The notes under the pieces are model-generated. The model did no database searches, was not told the DNA's origin, and saw only the letters and a list, made by a program, of their open reading frames with translations. From an uncultured Oscillospiraceae bacterium (GTDB lineage Bacteria > Bacillota_A > Clostridia > Oscillospirales > Acutalibacteraceae), in assembly GCA_910589395.1 (NCBI GenBank), contig CAJUTL010000018.1:1-62928 (forward strand): a stretch of 62,928 nucleotides of DNA. The letters are read 5' to 3'. Positions 44,270 through 52,936 of the stretch are shown here, in pieces. The number at the start of each line of letters is the position of its first letter. Position 1 is the first letter of the stretch. A program made the translations under genes and the position numbers.

Positions 44270-45136
44270 TTATCCAAAGGGCTTTTCCTGTGTCAGCTCG
44301 GCAAAATCTCCCTGGTCAAAGTTTGTGATCAGGCGTTGTGCCAGTGCTTTCGCTTCCGTCATCAATTCAAAAAAGCTCTGCTGAGAAGCTTCTTCTCTGC
44401 CCTGCCATTTTTCCTTTTGGAGATTCGCGTAATCGATATCGTCCCGTTCCACCAGCGGCACGATATGGGAGGCCACATAATGGGGTTTCCCGCTTTCCAA
44501 GAGCTCAAAGGCCTTCTTCTTTAAGCCTGTCCTATCTGTCAGACAGGAAAACACAAAATGGGCGTCTTTGGTAGCCCGCAGCAGTTCTTCTTCCCGGATA
44601 TCAACCCCATAGACCTGAAACAGAACGTCCCGGTACAGCCTGGCGATTCGCCGCTGTACCGCTTCGTTTTTGGGGAACATTTTTCCCAGGGGCGCCTCAG
44701 AGGGAAGCTTTCCTGTTTCACTGCGCAGAACAATGGCGTCCAAGGCCGCTTCGATCTCTCCATGAAGGGTGGTGTGCGTTTCATAGGGCCTCTCCTCCAG
44801 CAGCCGTTCCGCCAGAAAGTTGATATAGGGGTGCGCGGTAGAATCCAGAGAATAGTGGCAGAGAAAGCCGAAAACATAGGAGCGGTAGCCGGGCTCCCGA
44901 CAGCGCTTCAAAAAATCCCGCATGGCGGTAAGGGTCTTTGAGGGAGGCGTTTCATGGAGCTTATTGCCATATGCTTTTAAAGATTTTCCCTTCATCCAGG
45001 GAAAGTACCGGTGGCAGAAAAGGAAATCAGGCCCTTGGGCTCCCCAATAGTAAGCGCACAAGTCCGGCACGCTCTTTTCGGGAAGAGCCTCCAGTACAAC
45101 CTTGGCAAATTGATGATGAGTCAAACACGCCGGCAT
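44270..45136 (-). CDS. zinc-dependent phospholipase C family protein
   Basis: A 288-residue protein resembling the bacterial zinc-dependent phospholipase C family. Several His/Asp ligands are visible: MPACLTHHQF at the N-terminus, WGAQGPDFLF, FLCHYSLDSTAHPY, and a HGEIEAALD segment. No signal peptide is seen, unlike secreted clostridial toxins, so it probably acts inside the cell and is not a virulence factor. Substrate unknown. Confidence 0.82.
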   Translation of the reverse strand: MPACLTHHQFAKVVLEALPEKSVPDLCAYYWGAQGPDFLFCHRYFPWMKGKSLKAYGNKLHETPPSKTLTAMRDFLKRCREPGYRSYVFGFLCHYSLDSTAHPYINFLAERLLEERPYETHTTLHGEIEAALDAIVLRSETGKLPSEAPLGKMFPKNEAVQRRIARLYRDVLFQVYGVDIREEELLRATKDAHFVFSCLTDRTGLKKKAFELLESGKPHYVASHIVPLVERDDIDYANLQKEKWQGREEASQQSFFELMTEAKALAQRLITNFDQGDFAELTQEKPFG

Positions 45137-45154
45137 GAAAATGTCCTCTTTTCT

Positions 45155-46048
45155 TTACAAAGTTTTCTCTTGCTCAATTTCCCGAAGCCTGAAAAGCCAG
45201 GGAAAGGCGGTGCAAAAATCTGCCGGAAGCTCTGAGGTAATCTCTGCTTTTACAGCCAGAGCTTTGCTGAAAACAGAAACCAAGCCGCAGTGCAGCGCCT
45301 GCCGCTCGATCCGCTCCCGGCTGCCGCCGTACAGGTCGTCCCCGGCAAGAGGGTGCCCAAAATGGGCCATGTGGGCCCGGATCTGGTGGGTGCGCCCTGT
45401 TTCCAGACGCAGAGAAAGCAGAGTGTGTCCTTCCTCACAGGCAATGGCTTTCCAGTGAGTAACAGCCTTCTCGCCGAAGCCGCAGGCCCGAACGATCTTA
45501 CTGCCTTCCCGCAGGCCGATGGGCAGGTCGATCGTGCCGGAGCCCGAAAGCTCCCCTTCGCATACCGCAAAATATCTTTTTTCGATCACAGCAGTGGAAA
45601 CCGCCGCACGGTGCTTACCGATCACAAGGACTCCGCTGGTATCCTTATCCAGCCGATACAGCGGCCGGAACAAATGCTGCTGTCCCGTTTGCCTGTAGTA
45701 ATAAGCAACCGCGTTTAAAAGGCTGTCCCTGTTATGACCCGGAGAAGGGTGCACAGGCATATCCGGCGGCTTTTCCACAGCCAGATAATCCTCCGTTTCC
45801 CACAGAACGGTAAGAGAAGTGGAAACCTCCAAATATTCGGGTACTTCCTCTGGAAGCGGGAAGGACAAAACATCTCCGGTGGAAAGCCTGTCTACCGTGC
45901 GGCAGGGAAACCCGTTTTTTAAGATCCCGCTGGGAAGCTGCTTCTGCTTTGTCAGAAATCTGGCGGAAAGGCCCGCCTGCTTTCGGGCAAAATCCCGCAC
46001 CGTCATTCCCTCACAGGCAGGCGGGATCTCAAACCGCAGCACTCGCAT
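45155..46048 (-). CDS. RluA-family pseudouridine synthase
   Basis: RNA pseudouridine synthase. S4-like N-terminal part, then HPSPGH, catalytic motif RLDKDTSGVLVIGK with the active Asp near residue 130, and LETGRTHQIRAHM followed by GHPLAGDDLYGG. 297 residues. It shares its start with the ispA stop region. Confidence 0.93.
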   Translation of the reverse strand: MRVLRFEIPPACEGMTVRDFARKQAGLSARFLTKQKQLPSGILKNGFPCRTVDRLSTGDVLSFPLPEEVPEYLEVSTSLTVLWETEDYLAVEKPPDMPVHPSPGHNRDSLLNAVAYYYRQTGQQHLFRPLYRLDKDTSGVLVIGKHRAAVSTAVIEKRYFAVCEGELSGSGTIDLPIGLREGSKIVRACGFGEKAVTHWKAIACEEGHTLLSLRLETGRTHQIRAHMAHFGHPLAGDDLYGGSRERIERQALHCGLVSVFSKALAVKAEITSELPADFCTAFPWLFRLREIEQEKTL

Positions 46049-46926
46049 CAGGCTTCCCTGTTTTCCAGGCTTTCCACCAGTTCCCGAAGGAACGTGGTAT
46101 CTCCCGAAAAAGCTTCCAATGCGTCGACTGCCTGCTTCGTGTATTCCTGTACAAGCTGCTGTGCTTTTTCAGCGCCCAAAAGAGAAACATAGTTTTGTTT
46201 CTCACGCGCCGCGTCCATTCCTGTATTTTTCCCCAGCTTCTGCGGGTCGCCCAGCAGGTCCAGAATATCGTCCCGGATCTGAAAAGCCACGCCGAGGCCC
46301 AGCGCATACCGCCCGGCGGCTTCCTGCTCCTGCTCGCCGCCCTCCGCGGCGATACAACCCATGCGGCAGGCGGCTTCGATCAAGGCGGCAGTCTTTCCCG
46401 TATCCATGGCAAGCAGCAGCTCCAGCCCGGCGGCTTGTCCCTCTGATTTCAGATCGATACACTGGCCGCCTACCATACCCGCTTCTCCGGCATATTTGGC
46501 CAAAACCAAAGCGGCCTTGGCCGCGGGCTCCTTTTGCTCCGCGGAAAGCGCCGTTTCAAAGGCCTTTGTCAGCAGGCCGTCTCCAGCAAGCAGGGCGATA
46601 TCCTCGCCGAACACCTTGTGGTTAGCCGGTTTTCCCCGGCGCATATCGTCATCGTCCATGCAGGGCATATCATCGTGGATCAAGGAATAGGTATGCACCA
46701 TTTCCACCGCGCAGGCAAAGGGCAAGGCCTCTTTTAGGCTTCCGCCGCAGAGCTCGCAGAAAGCTAACGTCAGCACCGGTCGGATCCGCTTCCCGCCGCA
46801 GAGCAGGCTGTACCGCATGGCTTCCTTCACCGGAGCCGTCAGATCAGCGGCCTCCGGCAGGGGCAGGTACCCCTCCAGCGCGGCCTCGATCATTTCCTGA
46901 TATGCCGCCAGTCGATCATTCCTCAT
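46048..46926 (-). CDS. ispA: polyprenyl synthetase (farnesyl diphosphate synthase type)
   Basis: Builds C15 or similar prenyl diphosphates from IPP and DMAPP. First aspartate-rich motif DDMPCMDDDDMRRGK (DDx4D) and second DDILD are intact. Start at 46926 (MRNDRLAAYQ) is chosen: it overlaps the xseB stop by 11 bases, while an ORF opening at 47025 would lie inside xseB. About 292 residues. In the xseA-xseB-ispA order typical of Bacillota; dxs does not follow. Confidence 0.94.
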   Translation of the reverse strand: MRNDRLAAYQEMIEAALEGYLPLPEAADLTAPVKEAMRYSLLCGGKRIRPVLTLAFCELCGGSLKEALPFACAVEMVHTYSLIHDDMPCMDDDDMRRGKPANHKVFGEDIALLAGDGLLTKAFETALSAEQKEPAAKAALVLAKYAGEAGMVGGQCIDLKSEGQAAGLELLLAMDTGKTAALIEAACRMGCIAAEGGEQEQEAAGRYALGLGVAFQIRDDILDLLGDPQKLGKNTGMDAAREKQNYVSLLGAEKAQQLVQEYTKQAVDALEAFSGDTTFLRELVESLENREA

Positions 46927-47128
46927 GCTCCGGCTCCTCCTGCAGCTTTGTAAGCTCTGTGACCTTCTGCTCCGCCTGCTCCAGCGTTTTGTAGCAAAGA
47001 GCGGAAAGCTCAGCACCCTCTTCAAACAGCTTCATGGAGCTTTCCAGGGCCTCTTCTCCGCTTTCCAGCTTGGTCACGATCTCCTGAAGCCGTGCCATTG
47101 CCTTTTCAAAATTGAATTTTTCAGCCAT
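46916..47128 (-). CDS. xseB: exodeoxyribonuclease VII small subunit
   Basis: A 70-residue helical subunit: FEKAMARLQEIVTKLESGE is the family signature. It lies 7 bases after xseA and overlaps ispA. Confidence 0.95.
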   Translation of the reverse strand: MAEKFNFEKAMARLQEIVTKLESGEEALESSMKLFEEGAELSALCYKTLEQAEQKVTELTKLQEEPEHEE

Positions 47129-47135
47129 CGCTCGA

Positions 47136-48365
47136 TCATCCTCTCTGTTTCACTTCCTGCTCTTCCACGCTTTTCAGCACCTTGGCCTCTATTTTTCCAT
47201 CGGAAAGCCGCAGAGAAAATTCTTCTCCCGGAACCAGCTCCGCCGCGCTGCGGAGCACTCTTCCCTTTTGATCCTCCGCCACGGAATAGCCCCTGCTCAA
47301 TACCTTCAGCGGACTTAAGGCGTCCAGCTCTCCCGCCAGCAGAGAAAGCTTTTGCCGATCCTGTTCTATTCTTTCAGAAAAGCCGCCTATTACCCGTCCA
47401 AACAAGCTTCCCAGCTGCTCCTTTCGGGGGATCAGCAGCTGCTCTGGGCTTCCCAGAGGAGAATCCTGGAGCAGAAGATCCATGTGCTGCCGCAGATATT
47501 CGATCAGCTTTGCCGCCTCTTCGTGAAAATACCCGGAAAACGCCTCGCAGCGCCGCAGCTCTTCCCGCAGCTCCGGTGTGGCAAGCTCCGCCGCCGCGCT
47601 GGGAGTGGGAGCCCGCAGATCCGCGACAAAATCGCAGATCGTAAAATCCGTCTCGTGCCCTACCGCCGAGACCACAGGGATCTCAGAGGCGTATACCGCC
47701 CGGGCCAGTCCCTCATCGTTAAAGGCCCACAGATCCTCCAGAGAGCCGCCGCCCCGTCCCAGAAGGATCACATCGCAGGCTTTTTTTCGGTTCATTTCCT
47801 CCACTGCCGCGATCAGTTGAGAGGGCGCACCCTCTCCCTGTACCAGCACCGGTGCCGCAACGATCTCCGCCACCGGCCAGCGCCGGGCGGTGATCTGCAG
47901 CATATCCCGGATCGCCGCTCCGGTAGGAGAGGTGATCACACCAATCCGGCGGGGATATCGGGGAAGCGGCCTTTTATGCCCAACGTCGAACAGACCCTCC
48001 TGCTCCAGGCGGGTCTTCAGCTGCTCAAAAGCAATGCTCAGAGCCCCAACGCCGTCCGGCTGCATATCCTCCGCGTAAAGCTGGTACTGCCCGGAGGGCT
48101 CATAGACAGACACCCGCCCCCGCACAATGACCTTCATTCCATCGGCAGGCCGGAATTTCAGCCTCCTGGCAGAACCGGAGAACATCACCGCCTTCAGCAC
48201 AGATCTTTCATCCTTCAGAGAAAAGTAAAGATGGCCGGAGCGATAGTGATCGGTAAAATTGGAGATCTCACCGATCACCAGAATATCCTGTAACCTATGA
48301 TCACTTTCCAGCAGGGATTTCAAAAAGAAATTGACCTGGGAAACGGTAAGTGCGGAAGAAGCCAT
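47136..48365 (-). CDS. xseA: exodeoxyribonuclease VII large subunit
   Basis: Single-strand nuclease acting in repair. An N-terminal OB fold (VSQVNFFLKSLLE, IGEISNF) is followed by the catalytic region with ITSPTGAAIRDML, GRGGGSLEDLWAFND and VSAVGHETDFTI. 409 residues. NusB ends 2 bases upstream. Confidence 0.96.
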   Translation of the reverse strand: MASSALTVSQVNFFLKSLLESDHRLQDILVIGEISNFTDHYRSGHLYFSLKDERSVLKAVMFSGSARRLKFRPADGMKVIVRGRVSVYEPSGQYQLYAEDMQPDGVGALSIAFEQLKTRLEQEGLFDVGHKRPLPRYPRRIGVITSPTGAAIRDMLQITARRWPVAEIVAAPVLVQGEGAPSQLIAAVEEMNRKKACDVILLGRGGGSLEDLWAFNDEGLARAVYASEIPVVSAVGHETDFTICDFVADLRAPTPSAAAELATPELREELRRCEAFSGYFHEEAAKLIEYLRQHMDLLLQDSPLGSPEQLLIPRKEQLGSLFGRVIGGFSERIEQDRQKLSLLAGELDALSPLKVLSRGYSVAEDQKGRVLRSAAELVPGEEFSLRLSDGKIEAKVLKSVEEQEVKQRG

Positions 48366-48367
48366 AC

Positions 48368-48781
48368 TCAGCCCTCTCCTTTTTCCGCCGGGAAAGCCTT
48401 GATCACAGAAGCCAGCACGCCGTTGATGTAAGGGGCGTCGTCTTTGCCGCCGTACTTTTTGGCAAGCTCCACCGCCTCGTTTACGGAAACGCCTTCAGGA
48501 ATGGAAGGATCGAACAAAATTTCATATACCGCCAGGCGCAGCAGACTGAGCGTCACCTTGGAGATACGCCGAATATTCCAGCCGCGGATATTCGTACTGA
48601 TGATCCCATCAATTTTTTCCAGGTTTTCCTCTACGCCGAACACCTCCGCCTCCGCAAAGGAGCTGGGGATAAAATCCCTGGCTTCGGAAGCGGCCTGGAG
48701 AATTTCATCGACGCTTTCTCCATTCATCGCCTGCTCAAACAAAATGCAGAACGCTTGTTCTCTGGCTTCTTTTCTTTTCAT
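48368..48781 (-). CDS. nusB: transcription antitermination factor NusB
   Basis: RNA-binding factor that, with S10, recognises boxA in rRNA leaders. Start MKRKEAREQAFCILFEQ is the family N-terminus; ATG at 48781 has AAGGAGAT upstream. 137 residues. The all-helical sequence includes NEAVELAKKYGG and NGVLASVIK. Immediately upstream lies a terminator hairpin, so transcription into nusB appears to be attenuated. Confidence 0.95.
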   Translation of the reverse strand: MKRKEAREQAFCILFEQAMNGESVDEILQAASEARDFIPSSFAEAEVFGVEENLEKIDGIISTNIRGWNIRRISKVTLSLLRLAVYEILFDPSIPEGVSVNEAVELAKKYGGKDDAPYINGVLASVIKAFPAEKGEG

Positions 48782-48803
48782 GAAGCGATCTCCTTTTCTA
48801 AAA

Positions 48804-48903
48804 CAAAAAAGGCCCACCAGTATCTGGTGAGCCTGCACAGGGCAAAACGGATCTTGCAGTTTTCAAGCTTCACCACCGGCTGTTTGACACAGCCGATATA
48901 GAT
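48804..48903 (-). promoter_or_regulatory. attenuator-like leader of nusB
   Basis: From a start near 48903 the minus-strand RNA has a perfect 7-bp hairpin (arms 48877-48883 and 48889-48895), then TGGTGAAGC (48867-48875), and then an 11-bp terminator hairpin (48810-48820 with 48824-48834, including one G-U pair) followed by U-rich sequence at 48804-48809. TGGTGAAGC can instead pair with the terminator's 5' arm GCTCACCA (48825-48832), with one bulged base, giving an antiterminator. Only about 23 bases separate the U-tract and nusB. Confidence 0.55.
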
Positions 48904-48909
48904 GAAGCT

Positions 48910-48939
48910 ATTATATACTATTCCGCTTTGCTTTCGCAA
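48910..48939 (-). promoter_or_regulatory. sigma-A promoter of the nusB unit
   Basis: Minus strand TTGCGA (48934-48939), 18 bases, TATAAT (48910-48915). It lies after spoIIIAH and before the attenuator. Confidence 0.65.
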
Positions 48940-49005
48940 GAGAAAATGGAAATTTTCAGAGAATATTCCAATCATTCTAAATTTTGCGACTGCAAAACAC
49001 GCTTC

Positions 49006-49569
49006 TTATTTTGCGGGAACGATCGTGATCTTATCGGCACTCAGCCCGGTCTGATCCATTACGACCTCCTGAATGATCAGCGTATCTTCCGCTTTGATCT
49101 CTCCTCCCACTACAACGCTGCACTCTTCGCCGCTGAAATAGGCTACCGTTTCCTGATAACCTTTTGCCTGCAGGAGATTTTCCACATTGGTCTCCTTCAG
49201 AATGTTCTGGGCAATGGCGGAAGCCTGCTCTACCGCCTCCTTTTTCGCGTCGCTGTCCGCTTCCACGCTTTCCAGCACCTCATCCAGCATCTCCATGGCC
49301 TCGTCTCTGGAATTCTGACGATTCAGCCGTGCCTCTGAAAATGTGGTAGAGGCAGAGCCGGAAGAAAGACGCTGCTGCAGATCATCGGACACAGTTTCCA
49401 CATAGGTATTGTTGACAAGCTGAGCGGCCCCCAGCTGACTGACCGTGCTGGAGGTGTCTCCCACCGGAAGCTTATTGACCCCCGCAAACTGCCAGTTTAA
49501 GTAAACAGCCGCCCCTAAGGCCAGAACCATGGATGCCAGAACCAGTTGTTTTTTTCCGAATTTCTTCAT
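49006..49569 (-). CDS. spoIIIAH: stage III sporulation protein AH
   Basis: Mother-cell membrane protein that pairs with SpoIIQ to form the engulfment channel. One N-terminal membrane span (about 8-24), then a helical region rich in Glu/Ala (RDEAMEMLDEVLE) and the YscJ-like ring-building domain (about 115-187). 187 residues. Last gene of the spoIIIA operon. Confidence 0.93.
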   Translation of the reverse strand: MKKFGKKQLVLASMVLALGAAVYLNWQFAGVNKLPVGDTSSTVSQLGAAQLVNNTYVETVSDDLQQRLSSGSASTTFSEARLNRQNSRDEAMEMLDEVLESVEADSDAKKEAVEQASAIAQNILKETNVENLLQAKGYQETVAYFSGEECSVVVGGEIKAEDTLIIQEVVMDQTGLSADKITIVPAK

Positions 49570-49629
49570 TGTAAAAACCTCCGCAAAATTTTGTGGTAAC
49601 AGAATTGCTCACATCGTTTTTAGAAAGCT

Positions 49630-50181
49630 CTATCCGCTGCCGGTCACACAGATCCTGGCCGAAGAGATATCCAAAGCTGTTTTCACCGCTTCTGTCAGCT
49701 TTTCTCGGATCTCCGGATCACCGGCATATCTGCTCACGATCACCACCCCTTTTATTTTTGGCTGTATTTCTGTAACAGGCAAGGCCTGCTGAGCGCCCTC
49801 CGCGTTTTTCAGAATGACATAGGCGGTTTCTCTTTCCGCGCTGCTTTCTCCTTCCGCTTCCTGCCGGGAAGCGCCTTTTTCTTCCATGGCGTACACGTAT
49901 CTGCTGCCGCTTTTCAGCGTTACCATAACGGCTGGATCAGTTTCCCCTGTGATGGCCCCAACGATCCGCACGATCTCCCGCTCCAGATTTTTTTCATATT
50001 CAGCCGCTGTACAGGCCGCTGTTTCGCTTCCCGCGGCAGACTGTTTTTCCTTGCCGGAGCCAAGCAGTGTGGAAAGGTAGATCAAGGCGATCCCACAGAT
50101 CCCAAGAAAGATAAGCCCCTTCATTCCCCGCTCTTTTGAGAACAGCTTCTGTAGCGCTCCCTTCCATTTCTCAACGTCCAT
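49630..50181 (-). CDS. spoIIIAG: stage III sporulation protein AG
   Basis: Forms a large ring of the feeding-tube channel. One membrane span (about 20-37) then the ring-building domain ending in VVIVSRYAGDPEIREKLTEA-like sequence. Start at 50181 (MDVEKWKGAL) chosen; it overlaps spoIIIAF by 11 bases. About 183 residues. Confidence 0.92.
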   Translation of the reverse strand: MDVEKWKGALQKLFSKERGMKGLIFLGICGIALIYLSTLLGSGKEKQSAAGSETAACTAAEYEKNLEREIVRIVGAITGETDPAVMVTLKSGSRYVYAMEEKGASRQEAEGESSAERETAYVILKNAEGAQQALPVTEIQPKIKGVVIVSRYAGDPEIREKLTEAVKTALDISSARICVTGSG

Positions 50182-50641
50182 CTGTTTGTACCTCCAGGTC
50201 AATATCCTTTCCCAGCGTGTTTTCCAGCAGCGCTATTGCCCGCTGGGAATCGGAAGCGTAAGCAAATACAACTCTTACTTTTCTTAATACTATGCCGGAA
50301 TCCTCTCCGATATCTGTCATCACCTCAATTTTTTCCGCCTGCAGGCCCGCTACGGCAAAGAGCCCCTCCAAATAGGTCTTCATTTCTGACTGAAAGGCCG
50401 CCTCCGTCTGCTCCTGCACATAGCCGGAAAGCTCCTCCCGGGTTTCTTCCGATTTCCGATCGGATACGGAAAAATCCAGCTCCACGGAAAACAGAGAAGC
50501 AAGAAAGGAGGTAAGAAGAACCAGAATTGTCAGCGCTTTAACAAAATTTACCATAGCGTCTTTCTCACAAAGCCTGGACGCCAGCTCTGTGGCAACCAGA
50601 ATGATACAGATCACCGCCGCATTTTGCAAAACCGTATTCAT
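50171..50641 (-). CDS. spoIIIAF: stage III sporulation protein AF
   Basis: Small protein with two membrane spans near the N-terminus and a soluble ring-building domain. Start at 50641 (MNTVLQNAAVICI) overlaps the spoIIIAE stop as ATGA; a longer in-frame ORF lies inside spoIIIAE. About 156 residues. Confidence 0.9.
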   Translation of the reverse strand: MNTVLQNAAVICIILVATELASRLCEKDAMVNFVKALTILVLLTSFLASLFSVELDFSVSDRKSEETREELSGYVQEQTEAAFQSEMKTYLEGLFAVAGLQAEKIEVMTDIGEDSGIVLRKVRVVFAYASDSQRAIALLENTLGKDIDLEVQTDGR

Positions 50642-51753
50642 AAGCTTCCTTTCACAAACAGCACTATGGCAGCGCTTACTACGGATACAGCACAGACAGA
50701 AGCGATTACAGCCAGGATCATTCTGGCCACAGAAGCGCACATTCCCAAAAAAGAGCTGAGCTTTGGCATTTCAAAAAGATCTCCGGCGATCTGCCCCATG
50801 GAACAGATGCCGATCCAGGCGCCTGCTTCCAATGCCGCCGGAGCGAAAATGCACAAGGCCGCCAAAATCCCAAAAGCTCCTACCCCCGATTTCACAATAT
50901 GCACGCTGTTCTGGATCGCTGCCACCGCATCTCCGAACGCGCCGCCGACAATGGGGATCGCAGAAGAGGCAAGCAGCTTCATTGCTTTGTTGGAGGCCGC
51001 GTCCACCTGAGCGTTTAAAGCGGTCTGTACAGAAAGGACGCCGGAAAAAACAGTGACCGCCAGCACCAGAAGCCATTTGGAAAACCCATAGACCGAGGAC
51101 AACACCCGATCCAGCTTGACCTGGGAAACAGAGGCCATCAGGGAAAAGGCCAGGATCCCATGAAGCAGTGGAAATACCAACGTCATGGAAAGAACAGGGA
51201 TCACATTCCCGGCGGCAAGAGTCAGGAAGCTGTAAGAAGTTCCCGCCGCCGCGCTGCCGGAGGCCGCCATTAAAGCGCCGTAAACGGGAACGGAAGCCAG
51301 TAAAAACACGGAAGCGCCTTCGATCGCCCGCTTGGCGCTTTCCATCAGCTCTAAAAGTGGCGTTACCGTGATGACAGCACAGGCCAGCGCCCCGGCAAAC
51401 CCCGCCGCGCTGCCGATCTCCGCGGAATCAAAGCAGTTTGCGAGCCTGCAGAGAACGATCACGGCTAAAAGCGCTGCCAACGCCTTAAGGGGCCCGGAAA
51501 GCTTTTCCCGCAGCAGCCCGGACAGCACTGCAAACCAGCCTTCCCCTTCCCCTGTTTCCCCGGCGCCCTGAACACCAGCGTGAGACAGAAGCTCTCTTGT
51601 CTCCTCATTCAGGCTTTCATACATCTCATTTGCCCCGCTTTTTTCTAAAAGCTCCTCTTCCTGATCTATTTCCTGGGCCGCTGCTCCGGGTGAGAGCCAT
51701 AAGAGAAAGCAGATCAAAACAAAAAACAGTGGCAAAAGACTTTTTGATTTCAT
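50638..51753 (-). CDS. spoIIIAE: stage III sporulation protein AE
   Basis: Polytopic membrane protein with signal peptide (about 1-27) and six or more membrane spans, the largest part of the channel's export-gate-like portion. A Gly/Ala-rich region with SSAIPIVGGAFGDAVAA is conserved. 371 residues, close to the family length. Confidence 0.94.
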   Translation of the reverse strand: MKSKSLLPLFFVLICFLLWLSPGAAAQEIDQEEELLEKSGANEMYESLNEETRELLSHAGVQGAGETGEGEGWFAVLSGLLREKLSGPLKALAALLAVIVLCRLANCFDSAEIGSAAGFAGALACAVITVTPLLELMESAKRAIEGASVFLLASVPVYGALMAASGSAAAGTSYSFLTLAAGNVIPVLSMTLVFPLLHGILAFSLMASVSQVKLDRVLSSVYGFSKWLLVLAVTVFSGVLSVQTALNAQVDAASNKAMKLLASSAIPIVGGAFGDAVAAIQNSVHIVKSGVGAFGILAALCIFAPAALEAGAWIGICSMGQIAGDLFEMPKLSSFLGMCASVARMILAVIASVCAVSVVSAAIVLFVKGSL

Positions 51754-51786
51754 ATGTTTTTCATCTCCGAGATTCGCCGCGGCGCT

Positions 51787-52176
51787 TCACAGCCTGACGA
51801 TCTCCTCCAAGTATTCAAAAATTCTTGTGAAAAGCGGCAGGGAAACCACAAGGATCGCGGCTTTTGAGGCAAGCTCCACTGAATAGGATAAGGCGGATTC
51901 CCCCGCGTCCTTGCAAATTCGGGAAACCAGCTGGCCCACGATGGCAATCCCCGCCGTTTTTATCAGGATCGGTAAAATATCGCCCGGAAAGCCGTCCGCA
52001 ACGGAAATTCCCTGGATCTGCGCAAACGCCGGTTCCAGCTGCTCGATGGCGCTGAGTAAGATCAGCACACAGGCTCCTACAGCCGCCAGCAAAGCGTATT
52101 CCTTATTGCTTCTTTTGATCAGCGCCCCAAACACAACAACACACAGGGCAAAGACCCCAACAGAAAAAATATTCAT
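51787..52176 (-). CDS. spoIIIAD: stage III sporulation protein AD
   Basis: A 129-residue protein with four hydrophobic segments, similar to SpoIIIAC but longer. The segment ILIKTAGIAIVGQLVSRICKDAGE is characteristic. Two bases separate it from spoIIIAC upstream. Confidence 0.93.
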   Translation of the reverse strand: MNIFSVGVFALCVVVFGALIKRSNKEYALLAAVGACVLILLSAIEQLEPAFAQIQGISVADGFPGDILPILIKTAGIAIVGQLVSRICKDAGESALSYSVELASKAAILVVSLPLFTRIFEYLEEIVRL

Positions 52177-52178
52177 AG

Positions 52179-52373
52179 TTACAGCTGGAAAATAGACTTG
52201 ATTGCCTGGAACAGCGCGTCTATTTCATTGATGATCATCATTAAAACCACAATCAACCCGGCCAGGGTGGTCATCATAGCCTGTTCCTCCCTTCCGGAGC
52301 GAATCAGCAGCTGATTCAGTACCGCTACAATGATCCCGATAGCGGCTATTTTGAAAATCAAATCCACTTCCAA
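52179..52373 (-). CDS. spoIIIAC: stage III sporulation protein AC
   Basis: A small protein with two membrane spans: EVDLIFKIAAIGIIVAVLN, then LAGLIVVLMMI. The TTG at 52373 is the probable start: it gives the normal length of about 64 residues, with GGAAGG 9 bases upstream. The frame continues to a GTG at 52418, which would add a basic N-terminus (LAKRRRKGRK) not typical of the family. Confidence 0.88.
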   Translation of the reverse strand: MEVDLIFKIAAIGIIVAVLNQLLIRSGREEQAMMTTLAGLIVVLMMIINEIDALFQAIKSIFQL

Positions 52374-52421
52374 AGCCTGTTTCCTTCCTTTCCTTCGGCG
52401 TTTCGCCAGTGAAAACACTTC

Positions 52422-52901
52422 CTATAACAACACAAGGCAAAGCGTGATCCCGCCAAACATTCCCAAGCAGCAGTACAAGCTGCTTTTCTTTTCCCTGGCT
52501 TCTTCAGCCTGCCGTAAGTGAGCTTCTAAAAGCTCTGTGTAAAGCTCCATGTGCTCTATTTGGCTCTGCGAGTCGCTTTCGCCCAGCCCTTTTACAAAAC
52601 CGCGATAGAGCTCCAGGTCCGCGGACCCCTTCAAAAGCTTTTCTCCGGCTTTTTGCAGGGCCTCCTTCGGATCCCGAACAAAGTCGGGTTCCTCCGCTGC
52701 CAGCAAGCAAAAGTCGGAATCCTCGTTCTCTGAGATCAGCTCGCTTAAGGGGCGGGCGGTATAGCGTATCTCCGCACGAAACCATTGGATCGTCCGTTTC
52801 AGGTCAAGCAGTCTCTCTTCCCTCTTTTTCAGCTCCCGGGCTTGTTGAAGCCCTATACATGTACCGCTCAGAAAGATCAAAATCGCTCCCAGAAATTTCA
52901 T
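52422..52901 (-). CDS. spoIIIAB: stage III sporulation protein AB
   Basis: Single N-terminal membrane span (MKFLGAILIFLSGTCIGL), a long helical soluble region, and a second hydrophobic span at the end (CCLGMFGGITLCLVLL). The start at 52901 is favoured over an upstream in-frame ATG at 52940, which lies inside spoIIIAA. About 159 residues. Confidence 0.92.
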   Translation of the reverse strand: MKFLGAILIFLSGTCIGLQQARELKKREERLLDLKRTIQWFRAEIRYTARPLSELISENEDSDFCLLAAEEPDFVRDPKEALQKAGEKLLKGSADLELYRGFVKGLGESDSQSQIEHMELYTELLEAHLRQAEEAREKKSSLYCCLGMFGGITLCLVLL

Positions 52902-52936
52902 TACAGCTGCTTCCTCTCCCCAAAAAGGTGCTTTCT

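Noticed and set aside
44270..45136. Secreted phospholipase C toxin
   Set aside because: No signal peptide and no C2-like domain; similar proteins are common in harmless Clostridia.
48979..48998. Terminator after spoIIIAH (TTTTGC/GCAAAA)
   Set aside because: Only a 6-bp A/T-rich stem with no continuous U-tract; too weak to support.
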